Shown piece by piece: positions 25,450 to 34,418 of a stretch of DNA of 64,000 nucleotides. Source of the stretch: Arthrobacter_B citreus (GTDB lineage: Bacteria > Actinomycetota > Actinomycetes > Actinomycetales > Micrococcaceae); the NCBI RefSeq assembly GCF_042429235.1, contig NZ_JBHMBA010000008.1. One strand, 5' to 3'. The translations under genes and the position numbers were made by a program. The notes beneath the pieces were generated by a model. That model did not search any database, was not told the DNA's origin, and saw only the letters and a list, made by a program, of their open reading frames with translations. Positions within the stretch are counted from its first letter, which is position 1. Each line of letters opens with the position of its first letter.

Positions 25450-26637
25450 GTGAACGTTGACCTCGTCGTCGTCGGAGCAGGCTTTTTCGGCCTCACCGTG
25501 GCTGAGCGTGCCGCCAAGGAACTGGGCCTGAAAGTAGCCGTCCTGGACCGCCGCCACCACATTGGTGGAAATGCCTACAGTGAAAAGGAAGCCCAGACGG
25601 GCATCGAAGTGCACCGCTACGGAGCACACCTTTTCCACACCTCCAACGAGCGCGTGTGGGAGTACGTCAACCGGTTCACCGAGTTCACGAACTACGTGCA
25701 CAAGGTCTACACCAGCCACAAGGGCGAGGTGTACTCGATGCCGATCAACCTCGGCACGATCAACCAGTTCTTCCGTTCCTCCATGGGACCCGCCGAAGCC
25801 AGGGCGCTCATCCAGGAACAGGCCGGCGAACTGGCCGGCACCAACCCGTCAAACCTGAACGACAAGGGAATCCAGCTGATCGGACGCCCGCTCTACGAGG
25901 CGTTCATCAAGCATTACACCGGCAAGCAGTGGCAGACGGATCCCAAGGACCTGCCCGCCGAGATTATTTCCCGCCTTCCCGTGCGGTACACGTATGACAA
26001 CCGGTACTTCAATGACAAGTACGAGGGCCTGCCGGTGGACGGCTACACGGCGTGGATCGAGCGCATGGCCGACCACCCCAACATCCAGGTCCACCTGAAG
26101 ACGGATTTCTTCGACGACGGCCACGAGTTCTCGCGCGACGCCACGCGCGGCCAGGTCCCGGTTGTCTACACCGGTGCCGTGGACCGCTACTTCGACTACG
26201 CCGAAGGCGACCTGTCCTGGCGCACCATCGACCTGGAGCAGGAAGTCCTGCCGATTGAGGACTTCCAGGGCACCTCGGTTATGAACTACCCGGACGAAGA
26301 CGTTCCCTACACCCGGATCCATGAGTTCCGTCACTTCCACCCGGAGCGGGACTACACCAAGGACGCCACGGTCATCATGCGCGAATTCTCGCGCTTCGCC
26401 CAGAAGGGCGACGAGCCGTATTACCCCGTGAACACTGCGGAGGACCGCGCAAAGCTGCTGGCCTACCGCGATCTGGCCAAGGGCGAAAAGGAAGTCCTTT
26501 TCGGCGGCCGGCTGGGCACCTACAAGTATCTGGACATGCACATGGCGATTGGGTCGGCATTGTCGATGTACGACAATAAGATTAAGCCCCACTTCACCGG
26601 CGGGGTAAAGCTCGAAAGCGGAGGAGTTGACGCGTGA
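25450..26637 (+). CDS. glf: UDP-galactopyranose mutase
   Basis: FAD enzyme that interconverts UDP-galactopyranose and UDP-galactofuranose, the donor for galactofuranose polymers. The 395-residue protein has the N-terminal dinucleotide fold VVVGAGFFGLTVAERAA, then GGNAYSEKEAQTGIEVHRYG, and a conserved C-terminal region with FGGRLGTYKYLDMHMAIGSA. AGGAGAAAC precedes the GTG start. It overlaps the next gene by 4 bp (GTGA), so the mutase and transferase are translationally coupled. Confidence 0.97.
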   Translation: MNVDLVVVGAGFFGLTVAERAAKELGLKVAVLDRRHHIGGNAYSEKEAQTGIEVHRYGAHLFHTSNERVWEYVNRFTEFTNYVHKVYTSHKGEVYSMPINLGTINQFFRSSMGPAEARALIQEQAGELAGTNPSNLNDKGIQLIGRPLYEAFIKHYTGKQWQTDPKDLPAEIISRLPVRYTYDNRYFNDKYEGLPVDGYTAWIERMADHPNIQVHLKTDFFDDGHEFSRDATRGQVPVVYTGAVDRYFDYAEGDLSWRTIDLEQEVLPIEDFQGTSVMNYPDEDVPYTRIHEFRHFHPERDYTKDATVIMREFSRFAQKGDEPYYPVNTAEDRAKLLAYRDLAKGEKEVLFGGRLGTYKYLDMHMAIGSALSMYDNKIKPHFTGGVKLESGGVDA

Positions 26638-28646
26638 GCCAACTGAAGACTGAAGAGAAGCAGGTCACAACCGGGGAATCGGCGCAGTGGCATACACTGC
26701 AGCGGGTCATTTTCCCTGACCAGAGCCAGATGGACACGGCCCTGCTTTACGTGGACAGCGGCTCCGCCATGGGTGCGCAGTTCAACACCATGGACGGCTC
26801 CATGATGAAGTCGACCACCACGAAGAACACCGAGGCGATTGCCGCCGGCGGCGAAGTTCACGTGGAGGACTTCCTCTCCCGCACCGGCACCATCGCGCGT
26901 CCCGGCCAGCGGCTGTCCTTCGGAACCTACTTCAACGCTTTCCCCGCCAGCTACTGGCGCCGCTGGACCGACGTCGAGTCCGTGCGGCTGCGCGTCGAGA
27001 CCAAGGGCGCCGGCGCCATCAGCGTCTACAAGTCCAACGCCCGCGGTTCCCTCCAGCATGTGGAGACCCGCCGGGTCGTGGACGACAACGTCTCCACCTT
27101 CGACCTGCCGCTGAAGCCCTTCGGCGACGGCGGCTGGTACTGGTTCGACGTCGTCGCCGGCACCGAGCCCATGGCCATCGTCGAGGCGGGCTGGCTTGCT
27201 CCGGGTGCGGCGAAGAAGCCGGGTACGGTGACGCTGGAAATCACCACGCTGAATAAGAACGAATTCTGCCTCAACAATCTCAAGATCCTGGCGGACAATC
27301 CCGAGGCGCTGGAAAACGTCTCCGAGGTCCTGATCGTTGACCAGGGAACCAAGAAGCTCGTGGATGCCCCCGGGTTTGCCGAAGCCGAGGCTGCCCTGGG
27401 CGGCAAGCTGCGGATGATTCACCAGGGCAACCTCGGCGGCTCGGGTGGTTTTGCCCGCGGCATGTACGAAGCCGTGGAGAACGGCAGCGACTATGCGCTG
27501 CTCCTCGACGACGACATCGTCATGGAGCCCGAGAGCATCAGCCGGATGCTCACGTTTGCCGACCACTGCAGGACACCCACCATCGTTGGCGCCCACATGT
27601 TCGACCTGTACAACCGGTCGGTCCTGCACACCTTCGGTGAGACGGTCAACCTCTTCCGCTTCCAGCCGGACCACCCGCTGAAGGAGCAGGTGCTCGGCCA
27701 TGACTTCGCGCGGACCAACCTGCGCACCACCTCTTGGATGCACCGCCGGGTCGACGTCGACTACAACGGGTGGTGGATGTGCATGATCCCCACCGAGGTC
27801 ATCCGCAACATCGGGCTCTCGCTTCCGGTGTTCATCAAGTGGGACGACGCCGAGTACGGGCTGCGGGCGAAGGCCGCCGGCTACAACACGGTTTCCATGC
27901 CCGGTGCCGCGGTATGGCACATCACCTGGGCCGACAAGGACGACGCCGTCGACTGGCAGGCATACTTCCACAGCCGGAACCGCATCATCACGGCCCTTCT
28001 GCACAGCCCCTACCCCCGCGGCGGCCGCGTGGTGCGGGAAGGCAGCTTCATTGACATCAAGCACCTGATCTCGATGCAGTACTTCACGGCCCAGGGCCGG
28101 GTCATGGCGCTGAAGGACCTGATTGCCGGACCCGGGCACCTGCATGACATCCTGCCGACGAGACTGCCGGAAATCCAGTCCATGCGGAAAGAGTATTCCG
28201 AAGCACGGTTCGAATCGGATCCGGAAGCGTTCCCGCGCCCGGGAATGGTCAAGCCGCCGCGCCACGGCCAGGGGTTCAAGGCGCCGTCGTACGTCACGCT
28301 CGTGCCCTGGGCAGCCAAGACGATTGTCCGTCAGCTGACCAAGCCCGTCGCGAAGTCCAGCATGGAGCGCCCCCAGGCACGGGTCGCCCACCTCGACAAC
28401 CGCTGGTGGAGGATGTCGCAGTACGACAGCGCCATCGTCACCAACGCCGACGGCACGGCTGCATCCTGGTACCAGCGCGACCCGCGGAAGCTTCGTGCCC
28501 TGCTGGCCGAAGGCGCCCGCCTGAACGCTGAAATCCTGAAGGACTGGCACAAGCTGAGCCAGATGTACCGGAAGGCACTTCCGGAGATCACGTCCATGGA
28601 AGCTTGGAAAGCCACCTTCGAAAAGCACTCGGAAGAGAGTAAATAA
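26634..28646 (+). CDS. GlfT2-like galactofuranosyltransferase
   Basis: A 670-residue protein similar in length and layout to mycobacterial GlfT2, which polymerises galactan from UDP-galactofuranose. An N-terminal beta-rich domain (about 15-195) precedes a GT-A fold with the metal-binding LLLDDDIVMEP, then WDDAEYGLR and GAAVWHITW, which matches the WDDxD/acceptor-base region. A helical C-terminal domain follows. GGAGGAG lies upstream of the GTG. Its place between glf and an exporter supports the assignment; linkage specificity is not evident. Confidence 0.9.
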   Translation: MSQLKTEEKQVTTGESAQWHTLQRVIFPDQSQMDTALLYVDSGSAMGAQFNTMDGSMMKSTTTKNTEAIAAGGEVHVEDFLSRTGTIARPGQRLSFGTYFNAFPASYWRRWTDVESVRLRVETKGAGAISVYKSNARGSLQHVETRRVVDDNVSTFDLPLKPFGDGGWYWFDVVAGTEPMAIVEAGWLAPGAAKKPGTVTLEITTLNKNEFCLNNLKILADNPEALENVSEVLIVDQGTKKLVDAPGFAEAEAALGGKLRMIHQGNLGGSGGFARGMYEAVENGSDYALLLDDDIVMEPESISRMLTFADHCRTPTIVGAHMFDLYNRSVLHTFGETVNLFRFQPDHPLKEQVLGHDFARTNLRTTSWMHRRVDVDYNGWWMCMIPTEVIRNIGLSLPVFIKWDDAEYGLRAKAAGYNTVSMPGAAVWHITWADKDDAVDWQAYFHSRNRIITALLHSPYPRGGRVVREGSFIDIKHLISMQYFTAQGRVMALKDLIAGPGHLHDILPTRLPEIQSMRKEYSEARFESDPEAFPRPGMVKPPRHGQGFKAPSYVTLVPWAAKTIVRQLTKPVAKSSMERPQARVAHLDNRWWRMSQYDSAIVTNADGTAASWYQRDPRKLRALLAEGARLNAEILKDWHKLSQMYRKALPEITSMEAWKATFEKHSEESK

Positions 28647-28648
28647 GC

Positions 28649-29518
28649 TTGTCTACCGGTGAACTCGCCACCCCCGGCTCCGGGGGTGGCCTGCGCGACG
28701 TGCTGCGGTCGCGCTACCTGCTGAAGCTGCTCGTGGCCAAGGAACTCAAGGTCCGTTACCGCGGCTCGGTGCTGGGACTGTTGTGGTCCTACGTCAAGCC
28801 GGGGGTGCAGTTCCTGGTTTTCTGGTTTGCCCTTGGCGTCTTCCTTGGACTCAACAAGAGCACTCCGAACTTCCCGATCTACCTGTTCTCCGGCATCATC
28901 CTGATCAACTACTTCAGTGAGGCGCTGGGTAACGCGTCGCGTTCCATCGTGGGCAACGGGGGACTGATCAAGAAGATCTACCTGCCCCGGGAATTGTTCC
29001 CGGTGGCATCGGTCTGGGTCTCCGCAGTGCATTTCCTGCCCCAGCTGCTGATCCTGCTGGCGGCTGCTCTCTTCACCGGCTGGCGGCCGGGTCTTTCGGA
29101 GCTCGGCGCCGCAGTGCTCGGCTTCGTGATCGTGACCCTGCTGGCCACCGGCCTGGGCCTGTTCTTCGGCGCCGTGAATGTCTACTTCCGGGACTCCGAG
29201 AACTTTGTGGACATGCTGCTGATGATCGCAACCTGGGCGTCGCCGGTGCTGTACCACTGGCAGATGGTCCGTGATTCGCTGGGCACGACGGCGCTGACCA
29301 TCTACCAGATGAATCCGCTGACCACTGCGGTGGAACTCTTCCACCACGCCTTTTGGCTTCCAACCACGGGGTATGACGAAGCAGCGGTCATCGCCCAGAC
29401 GCCGCCGTCGCTGATCCTGCTGTGGGCCCCGGTGGCTCTTGTCACGTCCGTACTTGTCCTTCTGTTGGGACAATTTACCTTCCGGCGGCTCGAAGGCCGT
29501 TTCGCTCAGGAGCTCTAA
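28649..29518 (+). CDS. Polysaccharide ABC exporter permease (Wzm-like)
   Basis: A 289-residue ABC-2 type permease with six membrane helices, the amphipathic N-terminal LLKLLVAKELKVRYRGSVLG typical of polysaccharide exporters, and a C-terminal helix. A TTG start 2 bp after the previous stop is used. The homologous gene pair in M. tuberculosis (Rv3783 with Rv3781) moves lipid-linked galactan precursor across the membrane. Confidence 0.9.
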   Translation: MSTGELATPGSGGGLRDVLRSRYLLKLLVAKELKVRYRGSVLGLLWSYVKPGVQFLVFWFALGVFLGLNKSTPNFPIYLFSGIILINYFSEALGNASRSIVGNGGLIKKIYLPRELFPVASVWVSAVHFLPQLLILLAAALFTGWRPGLSELGAAVLGFVIVTLLATGLGLFFGAVNVYFRDSENFVDMLLMIATWASPVLYHWQMVRDSLGTTALTIYQMNPLTTAVELFHHAFWLPTTGYDEAAVIAQTPPSLILLWAPVALVTSVLVLLLGQFTFRRLEGRFAQEL

Positions 29519-29520
29519 AC

Positions 29521-30246
29521 GTGTCCACAGCAATCGAAGTCCACAACGTCTCCAAGGAATTTGTCCTCCGGCATACGCGGTCCATCAAAGAGGCCTTCGT
29601 CTGGTTCGTTAAAGGCCGCAAGGGAGACCTGTCCGAGAAGTTCTTCGCGCTGAAGGACGTTTCCCTGGACATAAAGCAGGGCGAATCCGTGGCACTGCTG
29701 GGGCTGAACGGCTCGGGCAAGTCAACGCTGCTGAAGCAGATCTCCGGGGTCATGCTTCCGGACAGCGGCACAGTGGGGACCCGGGGACGCGTGGCCGGAC
29801 TCATTGAAGTCGGGGCCGGATTTCATCCCGACCTCAGCGGGCGGGACAACGTCTTCCTGAACGGCGCCATTCTCGGAATGAGCGAGGCGGAAATCCACGA
29901 AAAGTTCGACTCCATCGTCGAGTTCTCCGAAATCGGTCAGTTCATCGACACCGAGGTGAAGTTCTACTCGTCAGGCATGTACCTTCGCCTGGCGTTTTCC
30001 GTCGCGGTGCACACAGATCCGGAGGTGTTCCTCATCGACGAGATTCTTGCCGTGGGGGATGAGCCGTTCCAGAAGAAATGCATCGCCAAGATCAAGGAGC
30101 TCGGCGACGAGGGCAAAACGCTCGTCGTCGTCAGCCATGACCTTGACCTGGTCGCCCGGATCTGTGAGCGCGGAATCCTGCTGGAGCACGGCCGGGTGGT
30201 GATGGACGCTCCCGTGGACGAGGTCGTGCGCCGAATGCGCGGCTAA
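29521..30246 (+). CDS. Polysaccharide ABC exporter ATPase (Wzt-like)
   Basis: ATP-binding subunit of the exporter, 241 residues, GTG start 2 bp after the permease stop. It has Walker A GLNGSGKST, a Q-loop, a signature stretch around YSSGMYLRLAFSVA, and Walker B VFLIDEILAVGDE. It lacks the C-terminal carbohydrate-binding extension of O-antigen Wzt proteins. It therefore resembles exporters that do not read a chain-end cap. An upstream start at 29422 would overlap the permease and has no support. Confidence 0.93.
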   Translation: MSTAIEVHNVSKEFVLRHTRSIKEAFVWFVKGRKGDLSEKFFALKDVSLDIKQGESVALLGLNGSGKSTLLKQISGVMLPDSGTVGTRGRVAGLIEVGAGFHPDLSGRDNVFLNGAILGMSEAEIHEKFDSIVEFSEIGQFIDTEVKFYSSGMYLRLAFSVAVHTDPEVFLIDEILAVGDEPFQKKCIAKIKELGDEGKTLVVVSHDLDLVARICERGILLEHGRVVMDAPVDEVVRRMRG

Positions 30247-30286
30247 CTCCGACAGTTCCAAACAGGGCACCAGCTTGGCAATGTGC

Positions 30287-30331
30287 GCTTCGCGGTTCGT
30301 TCGGTGCCCCGGGAACGGGGGACCGCGAAGC
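30287..30331. repeat. Inverted repeat between exporter and acetyltransferase genes
   Basis: GCTTCGCGGT (30287-30296) is perfectly complementary to ACCGCGAAGC (30322-30331), with smaller inner pairing GTTC/GAAC. It lies in the 141-bp gap and could terminate or attenuate transcription after wzt; no T-run follows. TTG at 30388 starts the next gene. Confidence 0.5.
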
Positions 30332-30387
30332 CAAACCACTAGAGAATTTAGCGCCACCCGGACAACGGGTGAGGACGGGGAATAGAG

Positions 30388-30981
30388 TTGGCAAACAACG
30401 TAGCCGACAGCGCGGATGTCGCTGACAGTGCGGTTTTGGGCGAAGGCACCAAGGTGTGGCACCTTGCCCAGGTGCGTGAGGACGCCGTTATCGGATCCGG
30501 CGGCATTATCGGCCGGGGAGCCTACATCGGCACCGGCGTCGAGATGGGCGAAAACTGCAAGGTCCAGAACTACGCCTTGGTATACGAACCGGCGAAACTC
30601 GGTAACGGCGTGTTCATCGGCCCAGGCGTGATCCTGACTAACGACACCTATCCCCGCGCAGTGAATCCGGACGGCTCGCTCAAGAGCGCGGACAACTGGG
30701 AAGCCGTGGGAGTCACCATCAAGGACGGCGCCTCCATCGGCGCCCGTGCCGTGTGCGTGGCCCCGCTGACCATTGGACGCTGGGCAACTGTCGCCGCGGG
30801 CGCCGTGGTGGTCAAGGATGTCCCCGACTTTGCCCTCGTGGCCGGTGTTCCGGCGCGTCGCTTGGGCTGGGTTGGCAAGGCCGGAGTCCCGTTGGTGGAG
30901 GATGGGGGACAGTGGACATGTCCTGAAACCGGCCAAAAATTTATTCAAGAGAACGAAACTCTCCGAGAGGCAAAATCATGA
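30388..30981 (+). CDS. WbpD/WlbB-like N-acetyltransferase (left-handed beta-helix)
   Basis: A 197-residue hexapeptide-repeat acyltransferase. Isoleucine-rich repeats (ADSAVLGEGTKVWHLAQV..., VIGSGGIIGRGAYIG) fill most of the protein, followed by GVPARRLGWVG. It resembles WbpD/WlbB, which acetylate the 3-amino group of UDP-GlcNAc(3NH2)A. The C-terminal CPETGQKF is typical. Start is TTG with GGGGAA upstream. It overlaps the aminotransferase gene (ATGA), so these genes form one unit. Confidence 0.88.
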   Translation: MANNVADSADVADSAVLGEGTKVWHLAQVREDAVIGSGGIIGRGAYIGTGVEMGENCKVQNYALVYEPAKLGNGVFIGPGVILTNDTYPRAVNPDGSLKSADNWEAVGVTIKDGASIGARAVCVAPLTIGRWATVAAGAVVVKDVPDFALVAGVPARRLGWVGKAGVPLVEDGGQWTCPETGQKFIQENETLREAKS

Positions 30982-32069
30982 ACCAGGATTTCATTCCTCC
31001 TGCAAAGCCGATCATTGGTTTGGAGGAACGCCAAGCCGTTGACGCAGTGCTCGCATCAGGGCAGCTGGCGCAGGGGACCGAAGTCGCTGCTTTCGAAAAA
31101 GAGTTTGCCGAAGTCCTGCTCGACGGCAGAGGCGCCGTAGCAGTGAACTCCGGCACGTCCGGGCTGCACCTGGGACTGCTGGCATCGGGAATCGGACCGG
31201 GTGACGAGGTTATCGTCCCGTCCTTCACCTTCGCCGCCACCGCGAATTCAGTAGCCCTGACCGGTGCCACACCCGTTTTCGCCGACATCGAGCCGGACCA
31301 CTTTGGCCTCGACCCCGCGTCGGTTGAAGCGAGCATTACGGACCGGACCAAGGGCATCATGCCTGTCCACCTGTACGGCCACCCGTTCAATGTTCCGGCC
31401 ATTTCCAAGATTGCCGAAGACCACGGGCTCATGCTGTTCGAAGACGCCGCACAGGCTCACGGCGCGGCAGTCAACGGCCGCCGCGTGGGAACGTTCGGAA
31501 CCTTCGGAACCTTCAGCCTTTACCCGACGAAGAACATGACCTCCGGCGAAGGCGGCATGGTCAGCACCAGCGACCCCGAGGTCGAGCGCCGGCTGCGGCT
31601 GCTGCGCAACCAAGGCATGGAACGCCAGTACGAGAACGAGCTGGTGGGCTTCAACTGCCGGATGACCAACATCCACGCCGCCATCGGCCGGGTACAGCTG
31701 ACCAAGGTTATGGGGTGGACGAAGCAGCGGCAGGACAACGCCGCCTACCTCGACGCCAACCTGGAAGGTGTGGCCACTCCGAAGGTGGCCGACGGCTACG
31801 AACACGTGTACCACCAGTACACGATCCGGATCACGGAGGACCGCGACGGATTTGCCCGCGCGCTCCGCGAAGAGTTCAACGTGGGGTCCGGCGTGTACTA
31901 CCCGGTTCCCAACCACGAACTGGCGCCGTACCAGGTCGACAAGGACCTGCCGCAGACAGCCGCCGCCTCCAAGGAGGTGCTGTCGCTGCCGGTGCACCCG
32001 TCCCTGTCGCAGAATGACCTGGAACGCATCGTCGAAGCGGTCAACAAGGTAGCAAGGGCAGGCGCGTAA
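30978..32069 (+). CDS. WbpE-like sugar aminotransferase (DegT/DnrJ/EryC1 family)
   Basis: PLP enzyme that transfers an amino group from glutamate to a keto-sugar nucleotide. The 363-residue protein has the PLP-binding Lys185 in SLYPTKNMTSGEGG, matching the WbpE pattern, plus NSGTSGLHLGLLASGI and DAAQAHGA. With neighbours of WbpD and WbpB type, the substrate is probably a UDP-3-keto-N-acetylglucosaminuronic acid. It overlaps genes on both sides by 4 and 1 bp. Confidence 0.92.
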   Translation: MNQDFIPPAKPIIGLEERQAVDAVLASGQLAQGTEVAAFEKEFAEVLLDGRGAVAVNSGTSGLHLGLLASGIGPGDEVIVPSFTFAATANSVALTGATPVFADIEPDHFGLDPASVEASITDRTKGIMPVHLYGHPFNVPAISKIAEDHGLMLFEDAAQAHGAAVNGRRVGTFGTFGTFSLYPTKNMTSGEGGMVSTSDPEVERRLRLLRNQGMERQYENELVGFNCRMTNIHAAIGRVQLTKVMGWTKQRQDNAAYLDANLEGVATPKVADGYEHVYHQYTIRITEDRDGFARALREEFNVGSGVYYPVPNHELAPYQVDKDLPQTAAASKEVLSLPVHPSLSQNDLERIVEAVNKVARAGA

Positions 32070-33055
32070 TGGCTAACCTCCGTGCCGGCCTGATTGGCCT
32101 CGGAATGATGGGACGCCACCACGCACGCGTTTTGCGTGAACTCGAGGGCGTGGACCTGGTGGGCGTCGCTGACTCCTTCGGGGATCCCCACGGTGTCGCC
32201 GACAGCCTGCCCGTCTGCTCAAACGTGGACGAGTTGATTGAACAGGGCCTGGATATGGCCGTGGTTGCGGTCCCCACAGTGCTCCACGAAGAAATTGCGC
32301 TGAAGCTTGCCGCAGCCGGGGTCCATGCCCTGGTGGAGAAGCCGATCGCCAACGACTCGGCATCGGGCACGCGGATCGCCCAGGCGTTTGAGGACGCGGG
32401 GCTCGTCGGTGCCGTGGGACATATCGAGCGGTTCAACCCCGCCCTGCAGAACCTTCGGGAGCGGCTGGAAGCGGGGGAACTGGGCGATGTCTACCAGATT
32501 TCCACCCGCCGGCAGGGTCCCTTCCCGGCGCGCATTGCCGACGTCGGCGTCGTCAAGGACCTGGCCACGCACGACATCGACCTGACGGCGTGGCTGGCAC
32601 AGTCCGCCTATGAAGACGTCTTCGCGCGCACCACGTCCCGCAGCGGCCGTGAGCATGAGGACATGGTGTCGGCCGTTGGCCACCTGACCGGCGGCATCAT
32701 CACCAACCACATGGTCAACTGGCTTTCTCCGTTCAAGGAACGGACAACGGTTGTGCTGGGGGAGAGGGGAGCGTTTGTCGCTGACACCATCTCCGCCGAC
32801 CTGACGTTCATCGAAAACGGCACATTCCAAACCGAGTGGGAATCCATGGCAGCCTTCCGCGGCGTCGCCGAAGGTTCCAGCACCCGGTTCGCCCTGGCAA
32901 AGCGCGAACCCCTGAAAATGGAGCACGAAGCATTCCGTGACGCCATCCTGGGGAAGTCCAAGCGCGTCGTCACCCTTTGGGAAGGCCTGGCCACACTGCG
33001 CGTGGCCGAAGCCGTACTGGAATCCGCTTCCACCGGAAACGTCGTCAAACTGTAG
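32069..33055 (+). CDS. WbpB/WlbA-like sugar-nucleotide dehydrogenase (Gfo/Idh/MocA family)
   Basis: A 328-residue NAD(P)-dependent oxidoreductase with N-terminal Rossmann GLIGLGMMGRHHARVL and the conserved EKPIAND. It likely oxidises the 3-position of a UDP-sugar acid, giving the keto group used by the aminotransferase. The trio would yield UDP-GlcNAc(3NAc)A. WbpA (6-dehydrogenase) and WbpI (epimerase) are not in the window, so the end product is unsure. Its start overlaps the previous stop (TAATG). Confidence 0.88.
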   Translation: MANLRAGLIGLGMMGRHHARVLRELEGVDLVGVADSFGDPHGVADSLPVCSNVDELIEQGLDMAVVAVPTVLHEEIALKLAAAGVHALVEKPIANDSASGTRIAQAFEDAGLVGAVGHIERFNPALQNLRERLEAGELGDVYQISTRRQGPFPARIADVGVVKDLATHDIDLTAWLAQSAYEDVFARTTSRSGREHEDMVSAVGHLTGGIITNHMVNWLSPFKERTTVVLGERGAFVADTISADLTFIENGTFQTEWESMAAFRGVAEGSSTRFALAKREPLKMEHEAFRDAILGKSKRVVTLWEGLATLRVAEAVLESASTGNVVKL

Positions 33056-33098
33056 ATTCCGTCTTTCCGCGTGAGGATCAACGCGGCGCTCTTAGAGC

Positions 33099-33138
33099 AG
33101 GGGTCACGCCGCATGTAATGTGCGACGTGACCCCTTTT
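33099..33138 (+). terminator. Rho-independent terminator after the sugar-modification genes
   Basis: AGGGGTCACG (33099-33108) pairs with CGTGACCCCT (33126-33135), with an inner CGCA/TGCG pair, followed by TTTTAG. It is a canonical stem with T-run 43 bp after the dehydrogenase stop, and it ends the operon before the next gene. Confidence 0.9.
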
Positions 33139-33166
33139 AGTTGGACCGGCTTCGGTGGAGGATCGT

Positions 33167-34336
33167 ATGCGTCACCGCGGTGCCAAGCAGGACGGCGTCG
33201 ACCGGACGGCAGCCCGGAAACGCGATACCGCGGCGGTGGGCCTGTGGGCCTTCGGAGCCTCCGTTATTGCCGCCAGGGCCATTTACGAAAGCTACCAGCT
33301 GACCGCCCCCGCCCTGCCGTCGCTGAGCGACGTCGCCGCACGCTTTGCGCGGTTCGATTACATCCACTTTGATGACATCGCCAGGCTGGGCTATCTGCCC
33401 GAGCCCGGGACGGCATCCACCGCGGCGCCGCTCTACGCGTTCTTTCCCGCGTTTCCGATGCTGCTGCGCCTTGGAATGGCGCTCGGGCTGTCATCGATTG
33501 TCACTGGCCTGTTGGTGTCCGCGGTCTCGGGGGCGGTGGCGTCAGTCTGGATGCGGCGGATCGCCGATGAATATCTGCCGGGGCTGGGCCTGAAAGCCGC
33601 TGCGGTGTTCGTGCTGGCACCGCCGGCCATCTTTCTCTACGCTCCCTACACAGAGTCCCTGTTCCTGGCCTTCGGTCTGGGAGCTTGGTACTTCGCCATG
33701 AGGGGGAGGTGGCTCACGGCCGCCATCCTCTGTGCGTTTTCCTGCACGGTCCGGATATCCGGCGCCTTCCTGCTCGCTGCCCTCATCGTCCTGTGGATCA
33801 CCAGCAGGTACCGGGCCGGCGCCGGGAACGTTCCCACACCGTCCCGGAACTCGTGGATGTTCCTGGCACTGCCGACAGCCGTACTGGCCGGCTGGATGGG
33901 ATACCTGTGGCGCATCACCGGTGATCCGCTGGCCTACTCCACCGCCCAGAAATACGTATTCTGGAACAGGCACTTCGAATGGCCGTGGCCTGCGCTGCAG
34001 CGGACCATCACGACGTATCCGCCCACCGGGGGAGCTTCGGTGATGGGATACGCGGAAACCATCGCAGTGGCCGCCGGGTTCATCGTCACCGCCGTGCTGG
34101 TGTACCGGCGCCTCTACGGTGAGAGTGTGTTTGTGGGCATCAACGTCCTGCTCCTGACGTTCTCCACCTACTTCTATTCCGTTCCACGCTCGGCGCTCCT
34201 CTGGTGGCCGCTGTGGATAGGGATTGCGTACATCCTGCGCAGAAGCCGGACGGCATTGGTTGTGTACCTGCTCTTTTCCCTATGGCTCATGCTGTGGTGG
34301 GCCGGCCTCTTCCTGAACGGCCTGTGGGCCGGCTAG
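33167..34336 (+). CDS. Polytopic PIG-V-like membrane glycosyltransferase
   Basis: A 389-residue membrane protein with about nine to ten helices, resembling the PIG-V mannosyltransferase-like family. The first loop carries RFDYIHFDDIARLGY, matching the acidic motif of GT-C enzymes. GGTGGAGGA upstream fixes the ATG at 33167 rather than the GTG at 33155. A GT-C enzyme uses a lipid-linked sugar on the outer membrane face; donor and acceptor are unknown. It follows a terminator, so it has its own promoter. Confidence 0.75.
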   Translation: MRHRGAKQDGVDRTAARKRDTAAVGLWAFGASVIAARAIYESYQLTAPALPSLSDVAARFARFDYIHFDDIARLGYLPEPGTASTAAPLYAFFPAFPMLLRLGMALGLSSIVTGLLVSAVSGAVASVWMRRIADEYLPGLGLKAAAVFVLAPPAIFLYAPYTESLFLAFGLGAWYFAMRGRWLTAAILCAFSCTVRISGAFLLAALIVLWITSRYRAGAGNVPTPSRNSWMFLALPTAVLAGWMGYLWRITGDPLAYSTAQKYVFWNRHFEWPWPALQRTITTYPPTGGASVMGYAETIAVAAGFIVTAVLVYRRLYGESVFVGINVLLLTFSTYFYSVPRSALLWWPLWIGIAYILRRSRTALVVYLLFSLWLMLWWAGLFLNGLWAG

Positions 34337-34366
34337 CTGCGGCCGGAGGCACGGCCCGCTTAAAGC

Positions 34367-34411
34367 GCGGCGGCCGGACAACAGCTCTGAGCGCTGTCAT
34401 CCGGCCGCCGC
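34367..34411. terminator. Bidirectional terminator between convergent membrane genes
   Basis: GCGGCGGCCGGA (34367-34378) pairs perfectly with TCCGGCCGCCGC (34400-34411). Inner arms ACAGC and GCTGT extend the stem. It lies in the 82-bp gap between the converging PIG-V-like and YfhO-like genes. Confidence 0.7.
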
Positions 34412-34418
34412 GGCGCGG

